A stretch of DNA of 64,000 bases from Rotaria socialis (GCA_905331475.1 CAJNYU010001115.1:124001-188000); one strand, 5' to 3'. Counted from the stretch's first letter, positions 24,001 to 36,580 are shown. Made by a program: numbers and translations. The notes: generated by a model from the sequence alone, not told the origin.

Positions 24001-27000
24001 TGGATTAATAATGTCAGTACGAGATCCAAGCCTACGCTTTTTTTGTTGTAGATTCTTTTAACTAAAGATAGAGTGAAGAAAATAAATGGCAACTGTCAGT
24101 GAAAACATTTTAACTTTACACAAAACTCAATAGGACATGACAAGTTCGCTTCAAATAAGAATCATGTAATCGAAACAAAGAACAATAGAATGATATTAGT
24201 AGCCTCATATCGAGTGTATCCTGCACTTTGTGAACAAGCATTCGACATGATCAAAATTCAGAGTGCCTGCATCGACTATACAACATAAATTGATCGCAGT
24301 CTGAGTCTGTCCGTTAGACACTTAGTTCCCTCATGGGAATACACTTAAGTTAATATCGATAAACTGATTTCCATTGTGAAAATCTGCATGAATATGCCAG
24401 AAGCATTCTACGTACGAGGGAGGACCACCAAGTGTTCAATCGCTTTTGCATTGAAACTACTTATAGTATGTAGCTCCCAAGGAGTTATGAATACGCTAAA
24501 AATATTTTGAGCGGACAGCTTATTCTTATGAAAATAGGCTAATTTTATTGTATTTTTTAATTATTGCTGTAGCCCTCTTCAGGAACATTCGAAAATTGAT
24601 TTTCGAATTTTAACTTGAGATTTTATGTAGCAATACATCTCAGCAAGAGTAGTGTTTCTGGAATGCTTTTGATCATTTAATTTATTTGTTTCATTAAATT
24701 TGCTACTTCATTTGCAAGATGTACAATAAAAATTTCACGGTACCCGTGTCTAACGATAGGAATTGTAGAAAGGTCTAAAACGTTCACGAGAAATTGTTCT
24801 CCTTAGCGAGTCTTTCTATGAAAATTTTCAAGTCAAAATTCGAACATCAATTTTTTTAATGTCCTTAAGGAGGACCCCAGACACTCAAAAAAATTCATAC
24901 CTTAGAAATGGCCTAGTTTAGTCACAATAAGCTATCCGCCCAAAATATTTTTAGCGTATTCATAACTCATCGGAAGCTACATAATGTAAAGTAGTTTCAA
25001 CGCAAAAGTGATTGAACGCTTGGTGGCCCTCCCTCGTTAGTTAGACACATTCAATCTCAGCGCGACAAAGAAAATATGTCTGAAATCACAATTTTTACTT
25101 TTTCTTGTTGAATAATTTTTGTTAAACGTTTCTTCAAGTCACTTTTTAAACCAGTAACATGTTGTCCACGTGCTTTCAATTCAGCTTTAAGATCAATAAC
25201 CTGAAAGCAGCAGCACATCAAAAAGGAGAATGTCAAAAAAGAAAAAACTTACACGAAACTTTTCAATATCAATAGTTGAATGATGTGATGCACTGCGTGT
25301 TTCAATTTCATGATCCTAAAATAGCACACAAAAAAAAATGCTTTATTCAAAATCAATATGACTTTGAAAATACAAAGGAAAAGGTCAGAAAGATAGATAA
25401 AGAATTTGAAGTTTTGTAATAAATTTGTTGTCTTGGACGCAAGAAAGAAAAAAAGAAGGAAAAGAAAAGAGATCAACGAATATTTATATTTATATTTATA
25501 TATATGTACGGATATATTGTCTTCATTGAGTTCTTCAGCAATTTCTTCATCACATGCTTGTTTGTACTTTGATATTGTTTCTTCCCATTCGAGGCTTGAT
25601 GGCATGCAGGCAGCAGCAATATCCGGCAGGAAAACGATGATATTTTCGACACGACTCTCAATCAGACGGCCCTTGTGTATTTCTTCCGGACGATGATAGC
25701 GCACCTCCAGGTAACGGCACCTAGGATGAGGTACACATTTTGATGATCATAATGAATGATAGATATTTATCAATAATGAAATATTCCACATAGAAAAAAA
25801 AAGAAATTTTAAAAGACTATTCTTGATAAATAATTATTCCTCATCGAATATAACATGGAATAATAATAGAATGAGATTCAAAAAAAGAAAAATTCATTAT
25901 ATGTTGAAATATAATTTAGCTATGTACGTACCATTGAATGCATTTGCTTAAATCCATGCCGGTTTGTGCTTGAACACAACGAATAGCTGTACGTCTTAGG
26001 ACTTGAGGATCACTTTCAGGATTTGCTCCATCAAGCGATTTTGACCATGGACCACCTATGGGAAAATATTCATTTTGATGGCGAACACCAACAAGAAATT
26101 TTATTAATTTTGTTGGATGCTCTAAATCATCTGGATTGATCGTTGCACTTTTTCCATTTTCATTATTAATTAAACACGAACGAGATATTAATGTTTGAAT
26201 GTCTGGTGTTGACATTAGCATTATCTGATCACAACAAAAAATCGTAATGAAAAAAGAAAATAGAATTTCTTCGATTTCAATGAAACATACTCGAACGTTC
26301 CATGTATAATCTGCATCAGGTGGATCGATAATTGATACATTGTCATCAAATAAACGTGGAACATTTTTATTAAATATGTGAAATGAACACGGAGTTATAA
26401 ATTTTAATGGATGATCAAGTGGTATCGATTGATGCCATGCATAAGATGCATGATAGAAATCCGATGGAATGTGTAAACGTGTATAACGTGAACGTATTTG
26501 AGTAACATTCAATTCCGCACTAAACATAGGAAATAAATCAACACGTTTATCTTCGTTACTACAAGAGATAGCACTTAGTATGATAAGGAAAATTAGTCTC
26601 ATCGAAGAGTTGTTTTCGATTTAAGAAAAAGACAAGACAGTAGTTTGTTCTTAGAAAAATTAATTTACCTATCAAGTGATGCTTTAGGTAATGTACAAGT
26701 ATATTTTGGTGGTGGTGCACGTGAAGTACGTTTTGGTGTTACCATTTTGGTTGTACGTGAATGACTACGTCTGGCTGGACTTGGACGACGTCGATCATTT
26801 ATTGAACTACTATTAATTGGTCCATGTCGATCACGATTATTATTATTATTATTATTATTATTTGTATTTGCATTATTATTGTAGGGATGATGATCATTAT
26901 TATTATTGTTATTTGTTGGTATTGATCGTTTGACAGTTGGGGGTTGATTTCGATTTTGATTACGATTCATATATGAGTCGTTATTACGTGGTATTTGTTG

Positions 27001-27652
27001 TGGTCCTCCAGTTGGTCGTGCTAGAGTAAAAATGGAGTAAAATCAAATTTATTAGATAGTTTTTTTTTGAATTACCAGGACGTCGTGTATCGTTGGGTGC
27101 TTGAACTGATCGTACATCAAATCCATAGTATTTATATGGTGTTTGAGTACCAAAACCTTCAGCTGGTTTCATTTGACAAACTACACGATCACCAATACGT
27201 AGTAATGGACCCGTTACCGTACTAAATGTTAATTTATAGAATAAACTATTTACTGAAATGGTTGTTTTACTTTAATTTGAACGAAATTTCATTATCAATA
27301 ACACCAAAATCTCGATATAGATTTGATACAGTACCAGTGTATGGTAAACTTTTTGTTGCGGATGAATAGTTAGTTGATCCCATTATTGATGAACCCTTAA
27401 AAAGCACAAATAAGCATTGAATAGAATTTTGTTCCATCTATTTTTCTTTCTTACTGTATTCATTACCGAATACATTGCGCTAGGATTTGTTTGATAATTC
27501 ATTGGTGCTAAACCCATTTGATTTCCAGGCACTCCTTGTGGATTTAAAACAAATGATGAGAATGAATCGGTTGATGAATTATAGCGACGATCACCCGAAG
27601 CACCCCCACCACCACTACCATCTCCACGATGCCATGTTCCTTTGAATGCCAT
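21093..27652 (-). CDS. CCAR1: CCAR1 (CARP-1) transcription coactivator
   Basis: Sixteen minus-strand exons join in phase into about 1090 residues (human CCAR1 1150): 27652-27455, 27395-27271, 27221-27076, 27020-26669, 26558-26291, 26224-25932, 25720-25510, 25315-25253, 25200-25099, 23666-23388, 23327-23046, 22985-22755, 22684-22540, 22261-22082, 22007-21648, 21130-21093. In order: Gly/Ser-rich start; S1-like domain (YRDFGVIDNEISFKL, LLRIGDRVVCQ, aa 85-140); Asn-rich low complexity; DBC1/CCAR core (DFYHASYAWHQSIPL, MDLSKCIQW, RYHRPEEIHKGR); SAP (VIDLKAELKARGQHVTGLKS, aa 553-586); the CCAR-specific block VHPTIAKGDKFDCRIVSLHY and LFSEAFNEMLMRDY; EF-hand-like FDRNRCGYLTEKDLEELL; coiled coil. Family members couple Mediator and nuclear receptors to transcription and apoptosis signalling. 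Introns 9 (1.4 kb) and 15 (517 bp) are long and carry repeats. Confidence 0.93.
21131..21647. other. CCAR1 last intron with C and G homopolymers
   Basis: A 517-bp intron containing C12 at 21343-21354 and a G10 run at 21618-21627, unlike the AT-rich surroundings. Shorter complementary blocks (AAGACCCC near 21560 and GGGGTCTT near 21603) are also present. It may contain a decayed insertion, but I found no clean terminal repeats or target duplication. Confidence 0.4.
24413..25037. mobile_element. Fold-back / palindromic element in CCAR1 intron 9
   Basis: An imperfect inverted repeat of about 625 bp. The left arm begins ACGAGGGAGGACCACCAAG and the complement of the right arm begins ACGAGGGAGGGCCACCAAG. 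Both continue in parallel through TTCAATCxCTTTTGCxTTGAAACTACTT, GAGTTATGAATACGCTAAAA and a TTCGAATTTTxACTTGA block, so each arm is roughly 250 bp or more. No open frame, so it is non-autonomous. I could not define a certain target-site duplication. It sits inside a 1432-bp intron (25098-23667) that would otherwise be ordinary in length. Confidence 0.75.
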
Positions 27653-30600
27653 AGATACTTATACAATTAGAGAAAGTTTTAAACGAAATCTATAATGAAA
27701 CGAAAAATTCACAATATTAGTATCATAGACACTCGCGTGGAGTAAATTATATACGTGATAAATAAACAAAATAAACAGATAGTTTTTCTCGCATAGGATT
27801 GGATAATAATAAAACATCCGATAGAGAACGTTAGCAGTCGTTATTACAATAGGCATGCCACTAATTGTATCGTCTTTCTACACAGAATAATTTTGAAAAT
27901 CGATGCGAGCTAGTACCGATAGATACTTATTTACTTTATCCGGTTCAGTGTCCGAAAATCGTTCATTTATTTACATAAAATAAACTCATGGATGAAAACT
28001 TGTTGTATAATTCTTATCTATTAAAATATTAATGACGATTTTCTATCGAATTTATGGCAGCTGAGCTGATGATTATGTACATATTCATCTATTGAACTAT
28101 ATCTCAATTAAGTAGCTAATCAAAATTCCAAAATCGAGAACAGTTACATTTACACAAAAAGAAATTCTCCAGTTCTTTTCACCTCGACCTATAAGAAATC
28201 AAAAAGTCACAAGCTGGCTGACGAAGGTTGTATTACATTCTTTTAACCTAAAGAAGCAGCATCTATTTTTTGCTCAAAATCTATTGAATCGAACATAAAT
28301 CGTATCAAAAATGAAATCCCAGCGTCTATCCATCTTTCGCCCACATAGCAATAATACACTAAATGACCGGCGAGTATACAGTACATGCAAAGAAAGTTGA
28401 TCAAATATCACTGTGACCCAATACTACGTCTAGAATGACAAAAATATTGATTGAATTATCTGGTTCAGGTTTGTGCATCAGAGAGTTTTCTATCAATAAA
28501 TATTTCGTGCATAAATAAATAATGATAACTTTGAATACATAATTTTCCTATTTGCATTTAAAGGAAAAAAATTACGCTACAAAAAAGAATTCTCAAATTA
28601 TAGAAAACCGCGTCTTCTTGATTGCGGGCAAAGATCAAATTAATTACAAAGTCAACAGTGGGACTGAACGCTAATTTTTTTCTTCACAACTAACAAGCAG
28701 TTCTATAGACATTTTCTTTATGTAGCATATTTTCTATTATTGACATTAAACGCTACAGTTATATATGTGTATGTGATAGCTCATCATGTGATTTGTCTAT
28801 TGCTTTGATCAGTTAGTTTTCTTTAGTTAAATGCAACTTTATTCGCATCGTTATCCGATCAGGCTAAGACCAAGTGAATCAACACGCAATGAAAATCACC
28901 TGTCAATCAGTATGACTCTGATCAAATCGTTCATCAATACAATATTTATCGAATTTCTAACCAAGTAGAAACGCTGTCAGAATTAATAGCGATTAAACCA
29001 ATTTGTCTATAACAGTATAATAAATTAAAACACATAACGTATATTTGAATGGCCCAAATCGAGATAGAAAAGAGTCGATCAGAACATTTTTCTTTGTGCA
29101 ATCAATTTCACATAAACAAGATCCATCACATAGAGGATGAGAAGAAGAAGAAGAAGACTGTAATAGTAGAAATTGTCTTCTTATTATAGAATGTCTTTAG
29201 GCTATTAAGATTCTACTACATACTCTCTTCTCAATTATTTCATATCAATGAATTTATCATCGTTAGAAAATATTTTACAAGTAAGATAAATATCTTTCAC
29301 TAGTTGTCTGAATATATCAAAGCCTGTCGGATTAAGTTATAGCAATCTTGATGGTTGATGATTACCATGTTGATCAATGAATAGATCTTTAATTGTGGAC
29401 GTAAAAAGAAATAGTTTAAAATTACTCTTTTCTTTGTACTCTTCTATTATTTGCAGCATGTTTTTGTTCTAGTGGGTCTGCATAGATAAACGTAGTATTT
29501 AAAGCGTTATGGATATTTGAGACTTTAAAAATAAGCATAATTGAGCGATTGTTGAATAAAAATCTTGTGACATAATGATTCATGTGTTTTTATTTTCTTA
29601 TAAATTTTGGCTATCGTGCATTACGAAATTAATTATGCTGCATCTATTTCCATGACAAGAAAAGAAAATTTTAAAACATACTATATAGACCATAAGTTAT
29701 GTTTTAATTTTCGTATAGAACAACTAACGCACTAGAGAGTGTTACCTTGTAGATTGATTTATCCTGATTGAGAACATTTGAATAAACGTGTTTTTTTGCC
29801 TCGAACAGTTAATTAAACTGGTAGATCGGATGGTAATTTGCTTGCATATAATATAGCCATATTAAGCAATTTTTATGCTTGTTAAGAAGCCCGCTTTTCA
29901 GTTACGATATATCTATATAATAGTACATCGCGATCGTTGCTCATTTTCTTTCACTGGTTAACCATACCTGTTCAAACTAACGACTCTCGAATAACACGAC
30001 CTCAAGAATCACAGTACAGCATTCGAATAGATGGAGTACCCACCCAAAAGACATTTACGAAAGTGTCCTAGAAACACACTACAATATAAACCTATTTTTA
30101 ATATGAAATTACAATTGTCAATTAATGAGAAAGTGTTCTCACAATTCTGCTACGCTTCTTTGAATTGTGGTTTCTTACGCTATCAATGACAACAGTTAGA
30201 CATTCAGTTGCAAAGTTAGCTGACTTTTTGGCTATGACTCATACAAATAATTCAATGGTGGATGTAAATCGTAGTGATGAAAAAAAAAGAATGATTTTTT
30301 TATCTTAATTCCTATTTGAAGTTTTTATTTAAAAAAAAAAATCTAAGATTATGCGCAAAGACAACTTAAACGTACTTTATTTCTAATCATAACTATGTAG
30401 ACATATACATATGATATCAAACTGATTAAATATTTTTTTTGTGGTTCTGTTTTTTTTTATTCATTTATTACTGATTTAATCATGCCATATTTAATTAAAA
30501 ATCCATCTTTTACGATGAATCATATGACTAAAAAGTACAGGCAAACATTCTATTGGGCATAACTTCATGTGCTAAAGGCACGTTTAGTGTGAGACACGTT

Positions 30601-31334
30601 GTGGACATTTTTTTTTCGTTGTTTCGCTTCACTAGTTTTGTTTACATTGAACAAATAAATGAAGGATTTGATTCATTATCAAACATACGAAGACATCGAT
30701 ATACTTTATTTTCAGGTATTTATAAATTCCAGTTCGTTTATTGTTTTGTGTACTACAACTAAAACGAATTCCATTATGAATCAGGACTAAGGTCACACAT
30801 CTATGATTGTTGCTCAAATGATAATGATAGTTTTTATTGGCTGAAAAATTATACATGCATCGACCATATCGATTTATTTTAAACTTTTCGCACAAACAAA
30901 GCCTAGTAAAAAGGTCTTTCGTTTTTTTACATTCTTGTCGACATTGTGATATAATTGTTAGAACAGATAGGAAGCATTATGAAGAAAAATAAAACAATGC
31001 AAAAAAAGTGCCAGTTATCAAGCATAAAAGAACCTAGCGTCGATCGAAAAAAGTCAGACTAGTTTTCTTTTTCTATCTTCCTTTTTGCATGTACATGTTT
31101 AAACTTGTTTTCTTTTATTTGTTACAGATAGAGCACGAGTCGTTTTTCTTTGTTCTTCTCATGAGAGATTCCGTGAATTGAAAAAAACGTGAATCATTTT
31201 TTTCTCTCTCACTCTCTCTTAATCTCGTATTGTAACCTATATTGAAATATACATTAGAAGCACCGAGTTTCTTCAGACTAATCGTCAAGCATATATTAAC
31301 GAATGATTATTTATTCTTTTCAGAATAGTAGCCA
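27653..31334. other. Long intergenic region, no gene seen
   Basis: About 3.7 kb between the divergent CCAR1 and B4GALT starts. Open frames are short and lack domains; I saw no rRNA or tRNA arms. It contains an AAG run near 29139 and many AT-rich homopolymers. Immediately before B4GALT lies a pyrimidine-rich CTTTTCAG acceptor (see 31310-31323). Confidence 0.5.
31310..31323 (+). promoter_or_regulatory. Acceptor-like site 11 bp before B4GALT start
   Basis: TTATTCTTTTCAG ends at 31323 and the start ATG lies at 31335. A strong 3' splice acceptor so near the start means either a 5' UTR intron or a spliced-leader trans-splice site; bdelloid rotifers are known to use spliced-leader trans-splicing. 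Which applies cannot be told from the sequence. Confidence 0.45.
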
Positions 31335-32849
31335 ATGCCTGTATCAAATCGTTCAATTAGTGTGTATCGATGCTGTGTTATATGCACTGTTGTTATGAGT
31401 ATTACAAGTGCTTTTAACATAATAATTATTATAAAACAATATCTTCCATCGGAAAATAATGGCGAACTGACGATATTAAAATCGTCCGTAGATAATCAAA
31501 CAGCCGGTGTATCAGATAATCAAACAAATGCTTCATCACAAAGAGAATATAATTTATTTGAAGAAACTTTTCAAATATTTTCACAAGCATTTGCTAATAA
31601 TGTTTTACCGGTATTAAACGAACAAAATGAATCTTCATCGTTCTGTCCATCTATACCGCCTAATTTAAAAGGCCCGATAATCACTCGAGAACCACCAGAG
31701 AATTTTACTCTGGAAAGCATGTCGATGTATCATACAGACGTTCAACTCGGCGGTTACTATCATCCAAAAGTATGTTTAGCTCGTCATAAGGTAGCTATTA
31801 TTGTACCTTATCGTGATCGTTGGAGTATTTTAAGAAAATTTCTTTATCATATGCATGAAGTTCTACAGCGACAACAATTGGATTATCGAATATACGTATG
31901 TGAACAAGCATTTGATAAAATCTTTAATAAAGGTATTGTTATGAATGGTTGTTTTAAAGAAATTTTAAATCTTGAACCAAATACACCATGTTTTATAATG
32001 CATGATGTTGATCTATTATTAATCGATGATCGAAATATGTATACATGCCCAATATATCCACGTCATTTAAGTGTTGCTATTGATAAATTTGATTTTTATT
32101 TACCTTATCCAGAACTTGTTGGTGGCGTCTTAGGTACGTGTAAATCATTATAATATGCTTTGAAACTATTATTTTATGCTTCGGTAAAAAAGAAAGAGAA
32201 TTCAATAACATTTACTTAGCATGTTGGTAGGACTACGAATGAGATTGTAGATATGATGAGATTGATAGAGAACAAAATATTCTCAAAATAAAAATATTGG
32301 CTCATCATCTTATACTTTATAGACCTGAAATAGAACTTTAATCTACTTCGTATTGAATTCTTTATGGTGAAAAAATACACTTGTCATTTTTTCTCTTTTG
32401 TTTCAAAAGCTTTTCTTTCTAGAATAAGCATCCAATTAATTTTATCATTAGATTAACAGCAAGAAAAAGAAGTGCAGATTAACTTTCGTAGTAACGATAG
32501 ACCGGAGATAAGATTTTGTTTTTTTTTAGCAATGCGTCGTGAACATTATTTACTTGTTAATGGTTATTCGACAAATTATTGGGGTTGGGGTGGCGAAGAT
32601 GATGATATGTATCAACGTATTGTTAAAAAAAAATTAGTTGTTGACCGACCACCAGCATCTATAGCACGCTATAAAATGTTAAAGCATTCACATCAACAAT
32701 TAAATCCTGCTCGTATGAAAGTTTTACGAACAGCACAAAAACGTATTGATTTAGACGGTGTTAATAATGTGAAATATAAATTACTTAATACAACTGTTTA
32801 TCATCTTTATACACATTTTTTAATTGATGTTGGTGAACAACCAAAATAA
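31335..32849 (+). CDS. B4GALT: Beta-1,4-galactosyltransferase family enzyme (GT7)
   Basis: Two exons (31335-32133 and 32530-32849; 396-bp intron, phase 1) give 372 residues. A short basic N-terminus is followed by a single hydrophobic anchor CCVICTVVMSITSAFNIIIII, typical of a type II Golgi enzyme. The stem has Asn-X-Ser/Thr sites. Catalytic motifs are clear: VAIIVPYRDR (nucleotide-sugar strand), CFIMHDVDLLLIDDRN containing the DVD metal site, RHLSVAIDKFDFYLPYPELV-GGV, and NYWGWGGEDDDMYQRIV, the GT7 hallmark, followed by MLKHSHQQ. These enzymes transfer galactose (or GalNAc) from UDP-sugar to terminal GlcNAc or xylose. Acceptor preference cannot be decided here. AATAAA at 32986-32991. Degenerate copies of its 3' end occur at 35.65 kb. 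Confidence 0.92.
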
Positions 32850-32985
32850 TAGAAAATCTCTTTTGTTTTTGATTTTGTTATAAAATGAATTGTTTCACTC
32901 TTATAAAACGTGTTTTATATATTTTATTTTTTGACGACAATGTCAGTTACGTTTAAAAGTACGGTATTATTGAAAACACTAACTT

Positions 32986-32991
32986 AATAAA
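32986..32991 (+). terminator. B4GALT polyadenylation signal candidate
   Basis: AATAAA 137 bp after the stop codon of the galactosyltransferase gene. Motif-only evidence. Confidence 0.4.
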
Positions 32992-33660
32992 CAGAAGTTA
33001 TATAAAAAATTTGTTCTTTTGTTTTTGTTAAGCATACTGCATGAATTTTTATCTGCAAGATCGTCGTGATGTTCGTAAGAATCGGATTAAAACAAAAGAA
33101 ATCTTAAATTGAACGATTTTACTTGAAAACAAATTTATGGAGTTCCTGAAGTCTTTGTGAACTAAGATGGTGACGTCTTACGTACGCCGAATTCACGTCT
33201 TCATCCGAATCCGACACGAGTGGGGTAGAGCCAAAATGCAATTTCAAGCTAAAATTCCCTAAAGGAAAGAGGAAAAAGCGATAACAGGAATCTAAATATT
33301 GCATGGCGTTTTTATTCATTTGAATAGCAATGCATAAGGAAACAAACAAAAATAACGTGACGTTCTACTATAAGACTTTATTGTACCAATTTTAAAATAG
33401 CATCACTATATAATCCCTTTCCAAGTACGGCATGAAGTGATAAGAAAACTAGATTGAGAAATGAATTTTCTTAGGAATAAAAGAAGACAGTTTGATACTA
33501 GAATGCAAGTTAAATAAAGGATGAGAAATGTTACTTTGGATCTGATTGTGAGAAGAAAGAACATGTGTGAGTGTATTTGATATCCCGAATAAGAAACCAA
33601 TGTTCTTAAATGTTGCGATTGGTTACGAAAAATATTGACTATATGATCTATAGTCAATCG
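32992..33660 (-). pseudogene. Relic of a CUB/LDLa gene downstream of B4GALT (copy A)
   Basis: Stretches correspond, with many differences and indels, to the 3' part of the CUB-LDLa gene at 39650-40821. Examples are the ACTGCATGAATxTTxATCTG block near 33030-33055 and a TACTTGAAAACxA...AGTTCCTGAA block near 33120-33150. No reading frame survives. The part beyond about 33280 also resembles 36310-36560 (CCTTTCCAAxTAxxxCATGAA, AGAAAACTAGATT). I infer an old duplicate that has decayed. Confidence 0.45.
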
Positions 33661-33825
33661 AAAACCTCACCCACACTCACATTTTCATACAGGCAAAGGC
33701 AATTACGCTCAATGCGCTCACCACAAAAAAATATGGAGTAAATATATTTTCGTGTCGACATAAAAGCGAGCAAATTTTATTTTTCACATGATCTACATTT
33801 CTATTCACAAGCAAGACTTAGGACA

Positions 33826-33858
33826 GTGATTCTGGCATCCGCGTCAGCCCAGAATCAC
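33826..33858. repeat. Short stem-loop
   Basis: GTGATTCTGG and CCAGAATCAC form a perfect 10-bp stem around a 13-nt loop, extended by a partly paired CA/CGCTG outer part. It marks the start of a GC-richer block (about 33.8-35.0 kb) and could be the end of a decayed mobile element. Confidence 0.5.
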
Positions 33859-34613
33859 GCTGAAAAAACACAATAAATGTCAGCTGTCTTTTCGGGAGGA
33901 AAGCACCGTACCGGTTTCTTCTCCTTCCAACAAAGTTCACTCTATGAGATCATTTTGAAAAAAATGCCATATGCTCGATGGACTCCTTAAGGAAGCTTAT
34001 AGTATCCGGTTTGAAATCGTTTAGAAATATGCCACATCTACCCGGAATTACAAGGAGAATCCCGAATTCGAATCCATATTTTCACTGACAACAAACAAAA
34101 ACCAAAGAAATCAAGAAAACACAGCGTACGCATTCCCAAACAGGAAACCGTCGGCTCTTTCCAGCACATTCTGCACGCTTCCACACAGGAAACTCGTAGC
34201 AGAACTCTGACACTCTTCCTTAATACTTCCATTCAAGCAGAATCGTGTGTAGCCATTACCTTCAAGAAATGCTCTAATAGCCCTTTTTCCAGCCAATTCC
34301 ATAGACATCCTCTACTTTCCAGCATCTCGAACCCATTTACGATTTCTTCAGATAAATCCAAAAGAATTCAAACATACACCCAATAAGAATGCTACGCAAG
34401 AAAACAATAAGAGCCTACAAAAAAGCATTACTGCAATAACAGACGCCGCGATTGCCACTAATCGTAGCAATTGAAACCACTCTTCACTCCAACCTCTTCA
34501 CGGTGGCAATGCGACCAAAATAAAATGGTACTCACCACATTCAGATCTATACCCTTTGCTTCGCACTATTCAGTGCTGATTCAGCCATAGCCCATTTCCC
34601 AGAATCTGATCTT
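33859..34613. other. GC-richer block of unknown origin
   Basis: Base composition and word use differ from the surrounding AT-rich DNA. A plus-strand frame without ATG runs open for roughly 120 codons around 34030-34380 (NRLEICHIYPELQGESRIRI and onward), but I recognise no domain, and minus-strand frames in the same place look no better. Together with the nested hairpin that follows, this suggests transposon-derived or transferred DNA in decay. Confidence 0.35.
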
Positions 34614-34933
34614 CCCAGGTCGACTGATCCGACATCGGATCCGATAGGAACCTGGAAATATCCTACAATCCGATACAATTATATTGGATTCCGGGTCGAG
34701 GAATCGATGTCGGATCCTCAGTGTCGAAATCCTATGAACTTCCGATGATATACAACGGTTTTTCCTTGGAATTCATAGGGATCCGACACTGAGGATCCGA
34801 CATCGATTCCTCGACCCGGAACCCAATGATAATTCTGTAAGATCTGACAGGATCCGATAAAATCCTATTGGATTCCAGTCGGATCGGATGGGTTCCGACA
34901 GGTGCCTACTGTCGGATTGCTCGACCTGGGCCC
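34614..34933. mobile_element. Fold-back (hairpin) element with 5-bp flanking repeat
   Basis: A 320-bp near-palindrome. The left end reads CCCAGGTCGActgATCCGACA and the complement of the right end CCCAGGTCGAgcAATCCGACA. The core arms (about 34684-34744 and 34768-34828) share TTCCGGGTCGAGGAATCGAT and GATCCTCAGTGTCG in opposite orientation around a short loop. Outer arms are less alike. ATCTT occurs on both sides (34609-34613, 34934-34938), a plausible target-site duplication. There is no coding capacity, so it is a non-autonomous fold-back or MITE-like element. Confidence 0.7.
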
Positions 34934-34938
34934 ATCTT

Positions 34939-35640
34939 TTTATCAGCATTATTCAGCGCTGTATAGTCCCTGAATCATTTTCACCGACGCTCCAGCGAAT
35001 TGTATGTATAACGATGATAGTCTGATTTTTTTTTATTATAATTGAGATTATTTTTCAAGCTACTGAATAGGCTGGGAATCTGATTAGCTATCCGTCTTGT
35101 GGCAAACAAAATGGCAGAATAGTAAACAGTAAGCCACTAGTGTAAAACGATTGGAAAAATTGGACTTCAGACCACATTTTTGGCATGTTTATTCCGTGCA
35201 TCTGAGCTTTGCCAAGAAGCCGGAGTCGATTAGATATGATCTGTACTCTGTGATCGGGACAACTTGTTGAAATACGAGTTGGGAACAGAGCTGACTCCAG
35301 ATACTCTAATGATTGACTGCTGCCGAGATTCGCAATTTAGGGTGTGGGTGTGATTAAATCAAAGAATAAAACCAGCACCATTCACCACTCTTCTTCATTT
35401 TCATATTACCTAGATGTAAGAAGATTACTTTTACTTTCAATATCAACATTTGCATCATGGAAACACTACCAATGCTGTACAGAAAAATCGAATGTGTTTC
35501 TCAATTAAACACTACAGAAGATTTTCAAAATAAAACTGAAAACAATCTGTTAAATATGCAATTGTTCTAGTGATTAGCTTATAATCATGTTACAGCGAAT
35601 TCAACTGGTTTCCAAGTAGAAATAAAAAACACATATTTAT
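34939..35640. other. Intergenic spacer, no gene seen
   Basis: About 700 bp between the fold-back element and the duplicated block. Contains no open frame, splice structure or repeat that I can support. Confidence 0.4.
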
Positions 35641-35649
35641 ATTTTGCTT

Positions 35650-36580
35650 CAAATGGTGTTAATAATATGAAGTATAAATTACTGAATGTATTTTTATGTA
35701 TACATACATTTTTTTGAATTCAGCTCGGTGAATCTCTTTTGTTTTGTTATAAAATGAATTGCTTTTCTCCGACGAAACTTGCTTTTTTATTGTTTTAATT
35801 ATTTTTCAATCATAATTTCTATTATGTTTCGAAATACATTTTCATCAAAAATATTGACGAAAACTAAAATGAAAAGGTTATATTTTTCCTATCATACTGC
35901 ACGAATATTCATTGATACCATCGTCATCATAATAATGTTCGTATGAATTTCATTGAAACTGTTGCAAAATACAATGCCTAAATTTTTATCTACCGAAAAT
36001 CTAACAATTTAAGTACATGAGGAACCGCTGAAGAAATAAAATCCTAGACCGAGAAATTTTCCTGGAAATGAAGTGTTACACAGCTATTTCAAGAACAGCT
36101 CATTGGGTTATTTCGAATACACACAACTTCTTATCGTTATCAAAACAATTCGTCCTGATCAAAATCCGAGACCGTCAGGGTAGAACTATGAATAAATGTG
36201 CAGATTTTGAGATAAATCTACTTTCGGAATATGTTTTTAAATAGAAAGGTTCTCGATATGCTATTTCACGTAAAGCTTCTCAAAACGAAGGAGGAAAAAG
36301 TTATTACATAAATCTACGTATTAAATAGTATTTTTATTCGTGTTGCCAGTGATACATCGTATTTACAATTTTGATTCCACGGTGACATAATAGTAGAAGA
36401 TTCGATGCAGAAGAAAATAAAGAAAACTAAGATGGCGCTGTGCTGTAAGATAGTGCTCTTTGAGTGCTGAAATTTTTCTAGAATATTCTGGGCCAACAAT
36501 TCCTTTCCAATTATAACATGAATTGAAGGAAACCAGATTCAAGAATAGGTTTGCTGTTAAGAAAACTAAAACAAGTTGAT
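35650..36580. pseudogene. Decayed duplicate of B4GALT 3' end plus CUB/LDLa gene tail (copy B)
   Basis: GGTGTTAATAATATGAAGTA at about 35655 matches the B4GALT last exon at 32757 (GGTGTTAATAATGTGAAATA), and the following CTCTTTTGTTTTGTTATAAAATGAATTG matches its 3' flank. Further on, the minus strand resembles the LDLa exon and third exon of the CUB-LDLa gene (ACTGCACGAATATTCATTGATACC; CCTGGAAATGAAGTG). Frames are destroyed. The order, B4GALT tail (+) facing CUB-LDLa tail (-), is the same as in copy A. Confidence 0.55.

Noticed and set aside
29000..31300. Search for tRNA or 5S rRNA genes in the long intergenic region
   Set aside because: No GGTTCGAATCC-type T arm or A/B box pair was found by eye; a covariance search would be needed to be certain.
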